A stretch of DNA of 48,747 nt from Candidatus Micrarchaeia archaeon. Lineage in GTDB: Archaea > Micrarchaeota > Micrarchaeia > Anstonellales > JAHKLY01. The translations under genes and the position numbers were made by a program. Positions 40,691 through 48,747 of the stretch are shown here, in pieces. Location of the stretch: contig JBAZFO010000002.1 of NCBI GenBank assembly GCA_041653315.1, positions 1 through 48,747 on the forward strand. The letters are read 5' to 3'. Each line of letters opens with the position of its first letter. Within the stretch, counting starts at the first letter, position 1. The notes beneath the pieces were generated by a model, which saw nothing but the letters and a program-made list of their open reading frames with translations, had not been told where the DNA came from and made no database searches.

Positions 40691-41308
40691 CTATTTTTTC
40701 TTTGCAGTTTTAACTGGTGCTGGTTGTTTTATTTTTTTATCTTCTACTTTCTTTTTATCATCAACTTTTTTATCTTCTTTTTCTATCCATTCATCTTTTC
40801 CTAATCCTTCTGGTCTCATAGTTAAACCAATTTTAATATCGTGAATAGTATTTTTCAAACTAACAGTAGATATTTTCGCCATAACTTTGTCTCCTTTTTT
40901 CAAAGATTTTTTGGATTCTTTTCCTGTAAATGCAGGTATCTTTCTATTATATGTAAGAAAATCATTTGTTATTTGAGATAAATGAACTAATCCTTCAACA
41001 GGACCTAATCCTAAGAAGGCACCAAATTCAACAATTTCTGTAACTTCTGACTCTACTACTTCATTTATTTCTGGAGTATAACTTAAAATTTCAAATTCGA
41101 TTTCAAAATATGCTCCGCCATCACCAGGTATTACTGTACCATCAGACAATATCTTAACTTCTTGTATTCCTAAAATAATACCTAAATCACGATCTACTTT
41201 TCTTTCATATTTTTCAATTAAAATTTCTATAATTGCATCATCTAATTTCATAGAAAAATATTTTGGGGGAACTCTAACTTTATCTTCAATTCTAAATAAT
41301 TTATACAT
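40691..41308 (-). CDS. rpoE: RNA polymerase subunit E (Rpb7-like) with Lys-rich tail
   Basis: 205 residues. The N-terminal RNP-like part has KVRVPPKYFSMKLDDAIIEILIEKYE and GDGGAYFEIEFEILSYTPEI; the S1 domain has FGAFLGLGPVEGLVHLSQI, then a long loop and KIGLTMRPEGLGK. It binds nascent RNA as half of the stalk with RpoF. The last ~30 residues are a Lys/Asp-rich tail (EKEDKKVDDKKKVEDKKIK and onward) beyond the usual end of the family, mirroring the tail on RpoF in this window. ggtgaa precedes the start. Confidence 0.95.
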   Translation of the reverse strand: MYKLFRIEDKVRVPPKYFSMKLDDAIIEILIEKYERKVDRDLGIILGIQEVKILSDGTVIPGDGGAYFEIEFEILSYTPEINEVVESEVTEIVEFGAFLGLGPVEGLVHLSQITNDFLTYNRKIPAFTGKESKKSLKKGDKVMAKISTVSLKNTIHDIKIGLTMRPEGLGKDEWIEKEDKKVDDKKKVEDKKIKQPAPVKTAKKK

Positions 41309-41377
41309 AAATTCACCTACTAAATATTAGAACGTTTATTTCTTATTTTTAATGTAATGAAGTATTTAAATAGGTTT

Positions 41378-41887
41378 TTATCCTTTTTTAAAAGCATATT
41401 TTTGGAATAAATTAGTTAAAAAATCAATTTCATTAGTATAAAGACCAATAAACTTATCATCAATTGCTTCTAATTTATTTTTAAATTTTTCAGATAAATT
41501 AATATACCCTATTCCAAAAACAATAATACTTGCTGCAAAAATTTCTTTAAAAGAATCTATATCAAAATATAAAACACCAACTAATAGAGAAGTTTGAATT
41601 ACTGCAATAGAATATTTTAAAGTATTTTTAAATAAAGTTATTTTTCTTTTTGTTTTTAACAACTTTTCTAAATTATCACACACTTTTTCAATTTCTTCTA
41701 TTTTTGTGAGTTCTAATAATAATTCTGGCTTTTGTGATACAAACTCTCTAAAAATTTGTGGTTGAACCATTTCTTCTTCATTTATTATTTTTAATCTTCT
41801 TTCGATTAGGGGTTTAATTGTTTGTAAACTACTCCTAACATTTCTAATAGTTTCTAATCTATCAAATTCTATATTAATTGATCTCAT
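41378..41887 (-). CDS. Hypothetical membrane protein
   Basis: 169 residues. The N-terminal ~95 residues are helical and charged (EFDRLETIRNVRSSLQTIK, ELTKIEEIEKVCDNLEKLL). Two hydrophobic segments follow (YSIAVIQTSLLVGVLYF and IFAASIIVFGIGYINL), then a helical tail. No family is recognised; the layout suggests an inside coiled coil attached to a membrane hairpin. I start at MRSINIE; an in-frame TTG three codons upstream is weaker. No clear operon partner. Confidence 0.6.
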   Translation of the reverse strand: MRSINIEFDRLETIRNVRSSLQTIKPLIERRLKIINEEEMVQPQIFREFVSQKPELLLELTKIEEIEKVCDNLEKLLKTKRKITLFKNTLKYSIAVIQTSLLVGVLYFDIDSFKEIFAASIIVFGIGYINLSEKFKNKLEAIDDKFIGLYTNEIDFLTNLFQKYAFKKG

Positions 41888-41937
41888 ATTTATCAAATTT
41901 CTTATACTAATCAGTGTTTAAAAAGGTTTCTATGTGA

Positions 41938-42309
41938 TTAAGAATAATCAATTTTCTTGTTTGCTTTCAAAGAAATAACTTTTGCACCTGCTTTTTTGGC
42001 TTTTTTCCTTAGATCTGCATCATTTGTACATACTATCAATTCTTTATTTTTAGAAAAAATAGGTATAAAATCATCTGGGTGCTGTAAATTCTCATGTAAT
42101 TTAATACTTTTATCTTTAAGTTTTTCTTTTAATATCATCAATCCAAAATTTGCTTGTTTATTTCTTTTAGATAAGTGTTCTAATTCATTCAATATTTTTT
42201 GTGTGATTATTAACTCATACTCTCCTTCAATAAGATATCTTATTTCTGTAAAAATATCTATTTTAGTTAAAAGAAGAAAAAAATTTGTATCTATTATTAT
42301 AGTTTTCAT
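41938..42309 (-). CDS. PIN-domain ribonuclease (Fcf1/VapC-like)
   Basis: 123 residues from MKTIIIDTNFF. PIN acidic residues: Asp in IIIDTNFFLLL (~6), Glu in ILNELEHLS (~45), and Asp pair in IVCTNDADLRKKAKKAGAKVI (~94-97). The C-terminal NDADLRKKAKKAG form is typical of the archaeal Fcf1-like group, linked to rRNA processing, rather than plasmid-type VapC toxins. No antitoxin gene is adjacent. It starts 4 nt after the RFC-L stop, so the pair is likely co-transcribed. Confidence 0.85.
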   Translation of the reverse strand: MKTIIIDTNFFLLLTKIDIFTEIRYLIEGEYELIITQKILNELEHLSKRNKQANFGLMILKEKLKDKSIKLHENLQHPDDFIPIFSKNKELIVCTNDADLRKKAKKAGAKVISLKANKKIDYS

Positions 42310-42313
42310 ATTA

Positions 42314-43597
42314 TTACCCATTAAAAAAAGCACTTAATGAATTACTCTGCTTTTTTTGTTTAATTTCTATTTCATTATCTTTTTTAATTTTTGGCTTTTC
42401 TTCTGATTTAAGCATTTTTTTAATTTGCGCTTCACTAACTCCAAGTATATATGCAGCTTCCTCTGCATCCAGATTATAAAATTCCATTGCCTTATTTAAA
42501 TTACTCTTTAAAATATCAGATACAACCTCAATTGACTCAATTATTTTTTTATTTGAGCCGTGTAAATGCTTTTTTAATTTACCTGCTATCTCTTTATTTG
42601 ATGCTCTTTTTGATTTAGATGCTCCCATTTTTTGTATAAAAGAAGGAAAGGAATATGCAGTAAATTTATTATATTTCTTTTCTTTAGATACAGAAACACC
42701 TGCAGTCATTAAATCTGTTGAATATCTTAAAAAACCCCAATATTGTCTTTTGTAAATTCTACCATCAAAAACATCTGATTTGGATAAATAATCAAAGGCC
42801 TTAGCAATTTCATTGATTTTTTCATATTCTTTTGGTATATTCTCATCAATCCAAAATTTGAAAGTATCATGATCAATATCTACATTAAATGAAGCATCTT
42901 TTACTTCTTGATAATTGTTTGTCTTAAAAATAATTCTTAATGCATCAAAAACATTAATTTGCTTATCTCTATTTGAGGTGAAATTTTTTGCTTGTAAATC
43001 ATTTAAGGAAGCTCTTACGTCTCCAGAATTTAAAGAAATTATTTTTTCGATCTGTTCTTCAGAAACCTCTATTCCTTCTTCATTTGAAATATATTTTAAA
43101 TACTTTTTAAGTGTGGAATTATTAATTTTTTTAAGATTTATCTTTGTACAAATAGATCTTAAAGAAGATATTTTTTTATCCCATAAATCATCTGCTGTTA
43201 AAATAATTGGGTGTTTTGATGTTTTAATTAAATTCGTGATAACTGAAGTTCCTCCCCTATCTTTTGTTGAAGACATTTTATCAACATCATCAATTAAAAT
43301 TAATCTGTTTTTACCAAATAATGTAGAGTTCTCAGAAGCTAAACCCATAGTATTTTGGGTATTTTCTTTATCTCTTGTATCACTTGAATTTAATTCTAAT
43401 AAATCCCAATCAAATTGATTAGAAACTGCATAAGCAACTGATGTCTTTCCAACACCTGTTGGTCCATATATAAGTAAAGGTTTTCCTACTGTTCCCCTTT
43501 GCCAATTTAGTGCCCAAGTAATAACTTTTTTTATTTCTTCTTGATTACCAATTATCTGAGTTATACTTTTTGGTTTATATTTTTCAGTAAGAAGCAT
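42314..43597 (-). CDS. rfcL: Replication factor C large subunit
   Basis: 427 residues, subunit of the PCNA clamp loader. Walker A is IYGPTGVGKTSVAYAV (~43-58), Walker B RLILIDDVDKM (~97-107), sensor 1 ILTADD (~131), an SRC-like ISSLRSICTKINL (~142; the arginine is kept), and SGDVRASLNDLQ sensor 2 (~195). The C-terminal ~170 residues are helical, ending KKQSNSLSAFFNG, which resembles a PCNA-interacting motif (hydrophobic, two residues, FF), although the Gln is one position off. The short N-terminal form lacks a BRCT domain, as usual in archaea. Confidence 0.94.
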   Translation of the reverse strand: MLLTEKYKPKSITQIIGNQEEIKKVITWALNWQRGTVGKPLLIYGPTGVGKTSVAYAVSNQFDWDLLELNSSDTRDKENTQNTMGLASENSTLFGKNRLILIDDVDKMSSTKDRGGTSVITNLIKTSKHPIILTADDLWDKKISSLRSICTKINLKKINNSTLKKYLKYISNEEGIEVSEEQIEKIISLNSGDVRASLNDLQAKNFTSNRDKQINVFDALRIIFKTNNYQEVKDASFNVDIDHDTFKFWIDENIPKEYEKINEIAKAFDYLSKSDVFDGRIYKRQYWGFLRYSTDLMTAGVSVSKEKKYNKFTAYSFPSFIQKMGASKSKRASNKEIAGKLKKHLHGSNKKIIESIEVVSDILKSNLNKAMEFYNLDAEEAAYILGVSEAQIKKMLKSEEKPKIKKDNEIEIKQKKQSNSLSAFFNG

Positions 43598-43648
43598 AAT
43601 TAATTTAAGGAATAATAGATTAAAAGCCTAACGGAATAAATATTATGT

Positions 43649-44803
43649 ATGGTATTTATTGGATTGTGTGGTGCACCGAATAAAGGTAAATCTACTTTAT
43701 TTAGTGCAATTACTATGGCAAACGCAGAAATTGCAGATTATCCTTTTACAACAATTGATCCAAACAAAGGAATCGCATATGTTAGGGTAGAGTGTCCTTG
43801 TAAAGAATTAAAAATTAAATGTTCACCGCATAATAGTAAGTGTATAAAAAATAATAGATTTGTTCCAATAAATCTTATTGATATAGCTGGATTAGTACCA
43901 GAAGCACATACTGGAAAAGGACTGGGAAATAAATTTTTAACTGAATTAGCTCAAGCTGACTGTTTAATTCAAGTAATAGATTTAAGTGGAAATACAAATC
44001 TTGAAGGGAAACCAATAAAATCAGATCCAACTGAAGAAATTGAATTTTTGGAAAATGAGATTTCATATTGGATAAAGGGAATTATTGAAAAAAATTGGAA
44101 TAAAATAAAGGGCAAAAAAATTAACATTGTTGCAGAAATTCTTCAAGGATTAAAAATTAGTGAATTAGATGTTGAACATATAAGTAGAGACTTAAATTTA
44201 GAAATGGAAAGAATAAATTGGAATGAAGAACAGATATTTGAATTTTCAAAAAAAATAAGAGAAAAAAGTAAACCAATATTAATAGCAGGAAATAAATTTG
44301 ATTTACCAAACGCTAAGGAAAATTTAGATAAAATCAAAAATAAATTTCCAGATAAAATAATAATACCAACTTGCGGGGTTGGGGAATTAGCTTTAAGAAA
44401 AGCCGCAGATCTGAAAATTATAGATTATATACCCGGAGATAAAAATTTTGAGATACTAAATACAAATATAGACGAAAGACAAAAATTAGGTTTAGAACAA
44501 ATTAAAAAAATGGGGGGAACAGGCATTCAAGAATTGATTAATAAAGCAGTATTAGAATTTTTGGATATGATTGTAGTCTATCCAGTTGAAGACGAAAATA
44601 AATTAACAAATAATAAAGGAGAGGTTTTACCAGATGCAATATTATTGAAAAATGGTTCAACAGCAATAGATCTCGCAGGTGCAATACATTCTGATTTTGC
44701 AGATAATTTTATAAGAGCAATAAATTTAAGAAATAAAAAGATTATAGGAAAGGATTATATTTTAAAACATAATGATATAATTAAAATAATAGCAAAAAAT
44801 TAG
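43649..44803 (+). CDS. OBG/YchF-type GTPase with TGS domain
   Basis: 384 residues. G1 is GLCGAPNKGKSTLF (~5-18), a switch with DYPFTTIDPNKGIAYV, G3 LIDIAGLVPEAHTGKGLGNKF (~72-92), and G4 AGNKFDLP (~211-218). NKxD predicts GTP, unlike bacterial YchF, whose altered G4 prefers ATP. Two cysteine pairs (CPC...CSPHNSKC) lie between the switch and G3. The C-terminus is a TGS domain ending GKDYILKHNDIIKII. Likely ribosome-associated; this archaeal subgroup is poorly studied. A lipoprotein gene follows after 10 bp. Confidence 0.9.
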   Translation: MVFIGLCGAPNKGKSTLFSAITMANAEIADYPFTTIDPNKGIAYVRVECPCKELKIKCSPHNSKCIKNNRFVPINLIDIAGLVPEAHTGKGLGNKFLTELAQADCLIQVIDLSGNTNLEGKPIKSDPTEEIEFLENEISYWIKGIIEKNWNKIKGKKINIVAEILQGLKISELDVEHISRDLNLEMERINWNEEQIFEFSKKIREKSKPILIAGNKFDLPNAKENLDKIKNKFPDKIIIPTCGVGELALRKAADLKIIDYIPGDKNFEILNTNIDERQKLGLEQIKKMGGTGIQELINKAVLEFLDMIVVYPVEDENKLTNNKGEVLPDAILLKNGSTAIDLAGAIHSDFADNFIRAINLRNKKIIGKDYILKHNDIIKIIAKN

Positions 44804-44813
44804 GGGGGATAAA

Positions 44814-46208
44814 ATGAAAAAAATATTTTTAATATTAATTATTTTTGGCGTTCTTTTTATGTTCGGCTGTATAGAACAAAATGAGAACAAAGATAAAGAG
44901 GATTTAATTTTAAATTCAGCTGAAAAACAAGTAGAATTACCTAATAATTACTATATTTCCTACTTAGAAAAAGTACAAGGAATTGACCTCAATATACAAA
45001 CAATTAGATTTGAAGGAGATTCTGTTGTAATTACTGACTCTGAATTAGATAAGAAATGGATTTTTTTAAATAGTAATGAGAATTTTATTTGCGAACAAAG
45101 AAAAAATGATATTATTATGTGTGCTAATACCACTTCAGATGAACGATTTTCTTTAGAAATAAACAGTGCAAATTCAAGATTTATAAATACACAAACAACT
45201 AATGAAGCTAAAACTGCATTTAATACTTTAATTGAAGAAGATGCATTAGAATTTAAAAAAGAAATTATTGAAAAAACATTAGCTGGACGAACATGTAAAG
45301 AAGTAGAATTTATGATAAATTATCAAAAAGTTTCTGCTGGTGGGTTATCTAAAATTGGTTTATCTAGCACAAACCCAATTGTTAATAAATATAAAAATTT
45401 TACTCAAACCATATGCTATGATGACGAGTATGGGGTCCCCTTATATATAAAATTAAGTTATCTTGAAAATGGAAAAGAAGTTATTTTTGAAAGGGAAACC
45501 TTAGAATTTTCAGAAGCTGTTGAAAGTTCATTATTAGTTCTTCCAACCAACACCACTAAAATATCAGATTTTTATACTTATTTTGCAAAAAGTAGAAATG
45601 AACTAAATACTTTGGCAAATTGTAAAAATTCAGAAAATCCAGACGTTTGTTTTAAACAAGGATCAATATCCTTAGAAAATTCAAATCTTTGTGATTATAT
45701 AGAAGATGAAACAAAAAAGTATCAGTGTTTAATAATTGCTTTAACTTTTGATAAAAATCCAGAATTATGTGAAAAAATTCAGAATGCAGAAGATAAAGAT
45801 GCATGTTATTTAGAATTAACAAGAAATACTGCAAATAAAGAATACTGCAACCACATCATTAATGATACTATTGAAAATATGTGTTTAGAATTAGATATAT
45901 CTCTTCCTGAAAATATTGTTGAATGTACTATAGATGCAGATTGTTCTATTCAAGGATGTAATCATGAAATTTGTGCCCCTATAGATGAAGAAATAATGAC
46001 TGACTGCCAATGGAAAGATATATACTCTTGTTATACAGAAAATAAAACTTCTTGCGGTTGTTATGATAAAAAATGTATATGGGAGGTTACTAATGAATTA
46101 ATTGAATGTATAGATGATTATGAAAGCAAAGAAGTTTTAGCAGACATAAAAGAAAAACTTTCAGCAAAAAATGAAACTAACCAAACAAATACAGAAACAG
46201 GGGAGTAG
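44814..46208 (+). CDS. Secreted lipoprotein with helical Cys repeats and eight-Cys C-terminal domain
   Basis: 464 residues. Signal peptide with lipobox FMFGC (Cys ~19). Residues ~30-250 form a beta-rich region, like proteins that sense or carry envelope material. Residues ~265-365 hold helical repeats with paired cysteines (CKNSENPDVCFKQG, LCDYIEDETKKYQC, LCEKIQNAEDKDACY, YCNHI...MC). The end (~375-435) has a cluster of eight cysteines (CTIDADCSIQGCNHEIC, then DCQWKD, SCYTENKTSCGC, KCIWE), like the eight-cysteine-cluster domain common in DPANN secreted proteins. ggggggat lies upstream of the ATG. Exact role unknown. Confidence 0.75.
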   Translation: MKKIFLILIIFGVLFMFGCIEQNENKDKEDLILNSAEKQVELPNNYYISYLEKVQGIDLNIQTIRFEGDSVVITDSELDKKWIFLNSNENFICEQRKNDIIMCANTTSDERFSLEINSANSRFINTQTTNEAKTAFNTLIEEDALEFKKEIIEKTLAGRTCKEVEFMINYQKVSAGGLSKIGLSSTNPIVNKYKNFTQTICYDDEYGVPLYIKLSYLENGKEVIFERETLEFSEAVESSLLVLPTNTTKISDFYTYFAKSRNELNTLANCKNSENPDVCFKQGSISLENSNLCDYIEDETKKYQCLIIALTFDKNPELCEKIQNAEDKDACYLELTRNTANKEYCNHIINDTIENMCLELDISLPENIVECTIDADCSIQGCNHEICAPIDEEIMTDCQWKDIYSCYTENKTSCGCYDKKCIWEVTNELIECIDDYESKEVLADIKEKLSAKNETNQTNTETGE

Positions 46209-47613
46209 TTAAAAATAATAATGCATTCCATATAATCAAAAAGGAATAAAGGATATTTAAATTAAATAAAATTGGGATTAATAACACGAAAAAGAAAATT
46301 AACTCCAAAAAACTTCCCTTTATTATCTTTTTTATGTTCAACTTATTTTTTCCTATTGCAGTTACCCCATAACTAACTGGTTTTAATCCAAAAAGAGCTT
46401 TTAACAATGCAGTTATTCTAGTAAAAACTAGGGAAAAATTGATTAAATAAGCAAGAATACCAATTTTATATGAATTATTATATTCTTTAGAAAATAATAA
46501 AATAGTCAATGGAAATAAAAATACAAGAAAAAAGAGAGAAAGATTTAATATAATAGAATTAGGTATGTAAAACATAAAAAAAATTAGTAAAATTATAGAA
46601 AACAATTGGCTTAAAGATAAAAAATGCAATCCAAAAAAATGAATTAAAAATTTGTATTGTAAGTTAAAAGGAATTTTAAAGAAATTTGGTATATACTCTT
46701 TTAATAAAAGATCTGTATTAGAAAAATTATATCTAAATTGCTGTTTCTGAAATTCACTATAACTTTCAATTTTATTACTTAAAACATAATTTTTATTTAT
46801 ATATTTCCCTTTATATCCGTTCAAAATAGCTTTAAATGAATATGCAATATCCTCTATTAAATAATTTGGAAAACCACCTAATTTTTTAAGAATTTTAACC
46901 TCCATCAAAGCTAAGGAACCGCCAAATAAAGCAGAATCTGTTAAATTATTAATTGGTTGAATTAAATTATAAAATAATAAATTAGTTTCTCTTATTGAAT
47001 TTTCAAATAAACTACCTTTATTTGTCATCTTTTTAGTTTGGACATATGCTACTTTTTTATCTTTAAAAAAAGGCAAAGATTCTTTTATAATATTTGAGTC
47101 TATTAAATCACAATCATCCTTATCAAAAATTAGTAAAAATTCTTCTTTACAATAATTAAATAAAAAGTTATTTAAATTACCTGATTTAAATCCTTCTCTC
47201 CCGTCTCTAGTAATATATATAATATTTTTTGATTTGCATAAAAATTTAATCTTCTGTTTTAAAATTTCATCTTCAGAATCATCTAGTAAATATAATTTTT
47301 TATTAATATAATCTATTTTTCCCATTGCATCTATTGTTTTTTTTAGAAATTCAAAACTTTCACCAGAAAAAGTACAAACAACTGCTACTGAAGGATGATT
47401 ATCACTTTCTTTTGTTAGAGAATTTTCGTTTTTTTCGATTAAAAAATACCAAACACTTATTATTAAAAAAAAGGCAGTTCCAAAGGAGGAGATTATTAAT
47501 AAAAATGAAAAAAATGAAGAAAAATTAAAAAAAATCAATAAAGAAGAAATTATTAAAATAAAAGATAATATTGAGATTATTATAAATATTATTTTTTTAT
47601 TTATAAAATTCAT
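46177..47613 (-). CDS. Membrane glycosyltransferase family 2 (processive-like)
   Basis: 478 residues. Two N-terminal TMs, then a GT-A domain: AVVCTFSGESFEFLKKTI (~76), LYLLDDSED (~107), FDKDDCDLID as the metal DxD (~157), FGGSLALMEVKIL, LIEDIAYSFKAI with the catalytic acid (~258), and QQFRYNFSNTD as the QxxRW-like motif with Trp replaced by Tyr (~292). Four or five C-terminal TMs follow. Such enzymes extend and export polysaccharide or add sugars to lipids. It overlaps the end of the convergent lipoprotein gene by 32 nt and is divergent from a second family 2 enzyme, suggesting a surface glycan locus. Confidence 0.85.
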   Translation of the reverse strand: MNFINKKIIFIIISILSFILIISSLLIFFNFSSFFSFLLIISSFGTAFFLIISVWYFLIEKNENSLTKESDNHPSVAVVCTFSGESFEFLKKTIDAMGKIDYINKKLYLLDDSEDEILKQKIKFLCKSKNIIYITRDGREGFKSGNLNNFLFNYCKEEFLLIFDKDDCDLIDSNIIKESLPFFKDKKVAYVQTKKMTNKGSLFENSIRETNLLFYNLIQPINNLTDSALFGGSLALMEVKILKKLGGFPNYLIEDIAYSFKAILNGYKGKYINKNYVLSNKIESYSEFQKQQFRYNFSNTDLLLKEYIPNFFKIPFNLQYKFLIHFFGLHFLSLSQLFSIILLIFFMFYIPNSIILNLSLFFLVFLFPLTILLFSKEYNNSYKIGILAYLINFSLVFTRITALLKALFGLKPVSYGVTAIGKNKLNIKKIIKGSFLELIFFFVLLIPILFNLNILYSFLIIWNALLFLTTPLFLYLFG

Positions 47614-47664
47614 ATATTTATTATGATATTAAAAGTTAAAAAAGGTTCTAATAATTAAAGTAGT

Positions 47665-48747
47665 ATGGATTCTTATCAATTAATATGGAATATTCTTACA
47701 TATATAGGTACTTTCATTCTTTTATACGCCAATATATTTTTAGTATACTCTATGATTAGATATAAAAAAGAAATAGAAAAAAAATATGAGGAAACGAATT
47801 ATAGACCCCTTGTTTCTATCATAATACCAACTTATAATGAACCAGTAGAAAATTTAGAAAAAACATTAAAATATATATTAAATAGTAATTATCCAAAAAA
47901 TAAATTAGAAATTATTATAGTAGATGATGGATCTAAAAATGACTCCTGCTCCATAGTATATCAAAAATATAAAAAATATAATATTAAATTATATAAAAAA
48001 GAAAATGGAGGTCCAGCTAGTGCTAAAAATTATGGTATTGAAAAAGCAAAAGGAGAGTTTATAGGAACGATAGACTCTGACTCATTTATGGCGCCTAACA
48101 CGATTAAAAATATTATAAATGTTTTTTATACAGATAAAGAAATTGGTGCTGTGGCTTCATCAGTTAAAATATTTAATCCAAAAAAATGGATAGAGAGATT
48201 ACAGCATTTTGAATATGAAATTATTTTATATGTAAGAAGAATCTTTATGCAATATGAAGGCATTTATGTAACTCCTGGTGGTTTTTCTCTTTATAAAAGA
48301 GAAGTGCTTAAAAAACTTAATGGATTTGATTCGCATTCTTTAACTGAAGATATAGAAATTGCATTAAGAATTCAAGGATTAGGATATAAAATAAGAAGTA
48401 CATTAGATGCATATGTGTATACAATTCCTCCACAAAATATTTTTTCTTTAATAAAACAAAGAGTTAGATGGATACGAGGGGGGATCAGGGATAGAATAAA
48501 AAACAGGCACCTGTTTAATTTAGAATATGGAGATTTTCTTTATTTAGGAATGTGTTTCGATTTTATTATTTTAATTCCAATTTCAATAGGAATACTTGCG
48601 CCTTTTGTAATGACAATATTAAACGCTCCTTGGATTGAAGAAATTGGATTAATATCTATAACTTACTTGTCTTCTGCACACATTACTGGAATTGGTGTTA
48701 TAATTACATTAATTACTGTTATTTGGACTTTATTTGTAATTAATTAT
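47665..48747 (+). CDS. Membrane glycosyltransferase family 2, partial (3' end outside window)
   Basis: An open frame of 361 codons from ATG at 47665 to the window edge. N-terminal TM (LTYIGTFILLYANIFLVYS), then VSIIIPTYNEPVENLEKTL, IIIVDDGSKND, KENGGPASAKNYGIEKAKGE (acceptor loop), TIDSDSFMA as the metal DxD, TPGGFSLYKREVL, LTEDIEIALRIQ with the catalytic acid, and KQRVRWIRGG as QxxRW. TMs resume at the end. All motifs of a processive cellulose/hyaluronan-synthase-like enzyme are intact, unlike its divergent neighbour. The 51-bp gap between them must hold both promoters. Confidence 0.88.
   Translation, partial: MDSYQLIWNILTYIGTFILLYANIFLVYSMIRYKKEIEKKYEETNYRPLVSIIIPTYNEPVENLEKTLKYILNSNYPKNKLEIIIVDDGSKNDSCSIVYQKYKKYNIKLYKKENGGPASAKNYGIEKAKGEFIGTIDSDSFMAPNTIKNIINVFYTDKEIGAVASSVKIFNPKKWIERLQHFEYEIILYVRRIFMQYEGIYVTPGGFSLYKREVLKKLNGFDSHSLTEDIEIALRIQGLGYKIRSTLDAYVYTIPPQNIFSLIKQRVRWIRGGIRDRIKNRHLFNLEYGDFLYLGMCFDFIILIPISIGILAPFVMTILNAPWIEEIGLISITYLSSAHITGIGVIITLITVIWTLFVINY

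Noticed and set aside
1..48747. CRISPR array, insertion sequence with transposase, or rRNA gene
   Set aside because: No regularly spaced repeats, no transposase or integrase frame, and no rRNA-like GC-rich stretch of sufficient length were found.

Overview
This window is a strongly AT-rich piece of an archaeal chromosome. The informational genes are archaeal or eukaryote-like: SRP54, family B DNA polymerase, TBP, Rpb4/Rpb7-type RNA polymerase subunits, Spt4, Orc1/Cdc6, RFC large subunit, eL21, eS26, type 2 methionine aminopeptidase and SepF. Several starts look leaderless, with a TATA-like box 24-28 nt upstream of the start codon, and one tRNA is broken by two introns. Small genes, tight overlaps, many secreted cysteine-rich lipoproteins and many unfamiliar membrane proteins suggest a DPANN lineage (Pacearchaeota/Woesearchaeota type). 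The lineage is inferred; no 16S rRNA is present.

Layout: 1-0.95 kb holds an AbiE-type toxin-antitoxin pair (toxin cut by the window edge). 1.1-6.3 kb holds srp54, a triple-repeat DNA-binding-like protein, a prepilin peptidase, a DUF92 protein and rtcA, the last with a GC-rich leader. 6.4-11.8 kb holds a coiled-coil protein, PolB, an L,D-transpeptidase-like protein and map. 11.8-12.9 kb is a foreign-looking LysE-family exporter cassette between two 15-bp direct repeats, followed by perfect hairpins. 12.9-17.8 kb holds endonuclease IV, a beta-solenoid membrane protein, tRNA-Arg(UCG) in three exons, the rpl21e-rpoF-DUF655-ksgA operon, and TBP.

17.8-34.1 kb is the striking region. Six tandem, divergent paralogous polytopic membrane proteins are followed by a 1614-residue cysteine-rich lipoprotein and a 1400-residue protein with an outside domain, one membrane span and a very long inside coiled-coil part. 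Junctions are 1-19 nt gaps or short overlaps, consistent with one operon behind a leaderless promoter. I recognise no known system; it looks like an envelope-spanning machine (secretion, DNA transfer or cell contact), but no ATPase is encoded with it.

34.1-48.7 kb returns to housekeeping: glutamine and RNA methyltransferases, SepF, Orc1/Cdc6, eS26, a phosphoesterase, an unexpected class II-type nucleotidyltransferase, Spt4, RpoE, a PIN protein, RFC-L, an OBG/YchF-type GTPase, secreted lipoproteins, and two divergent membrane glycosyltransferases, the last running off the window.
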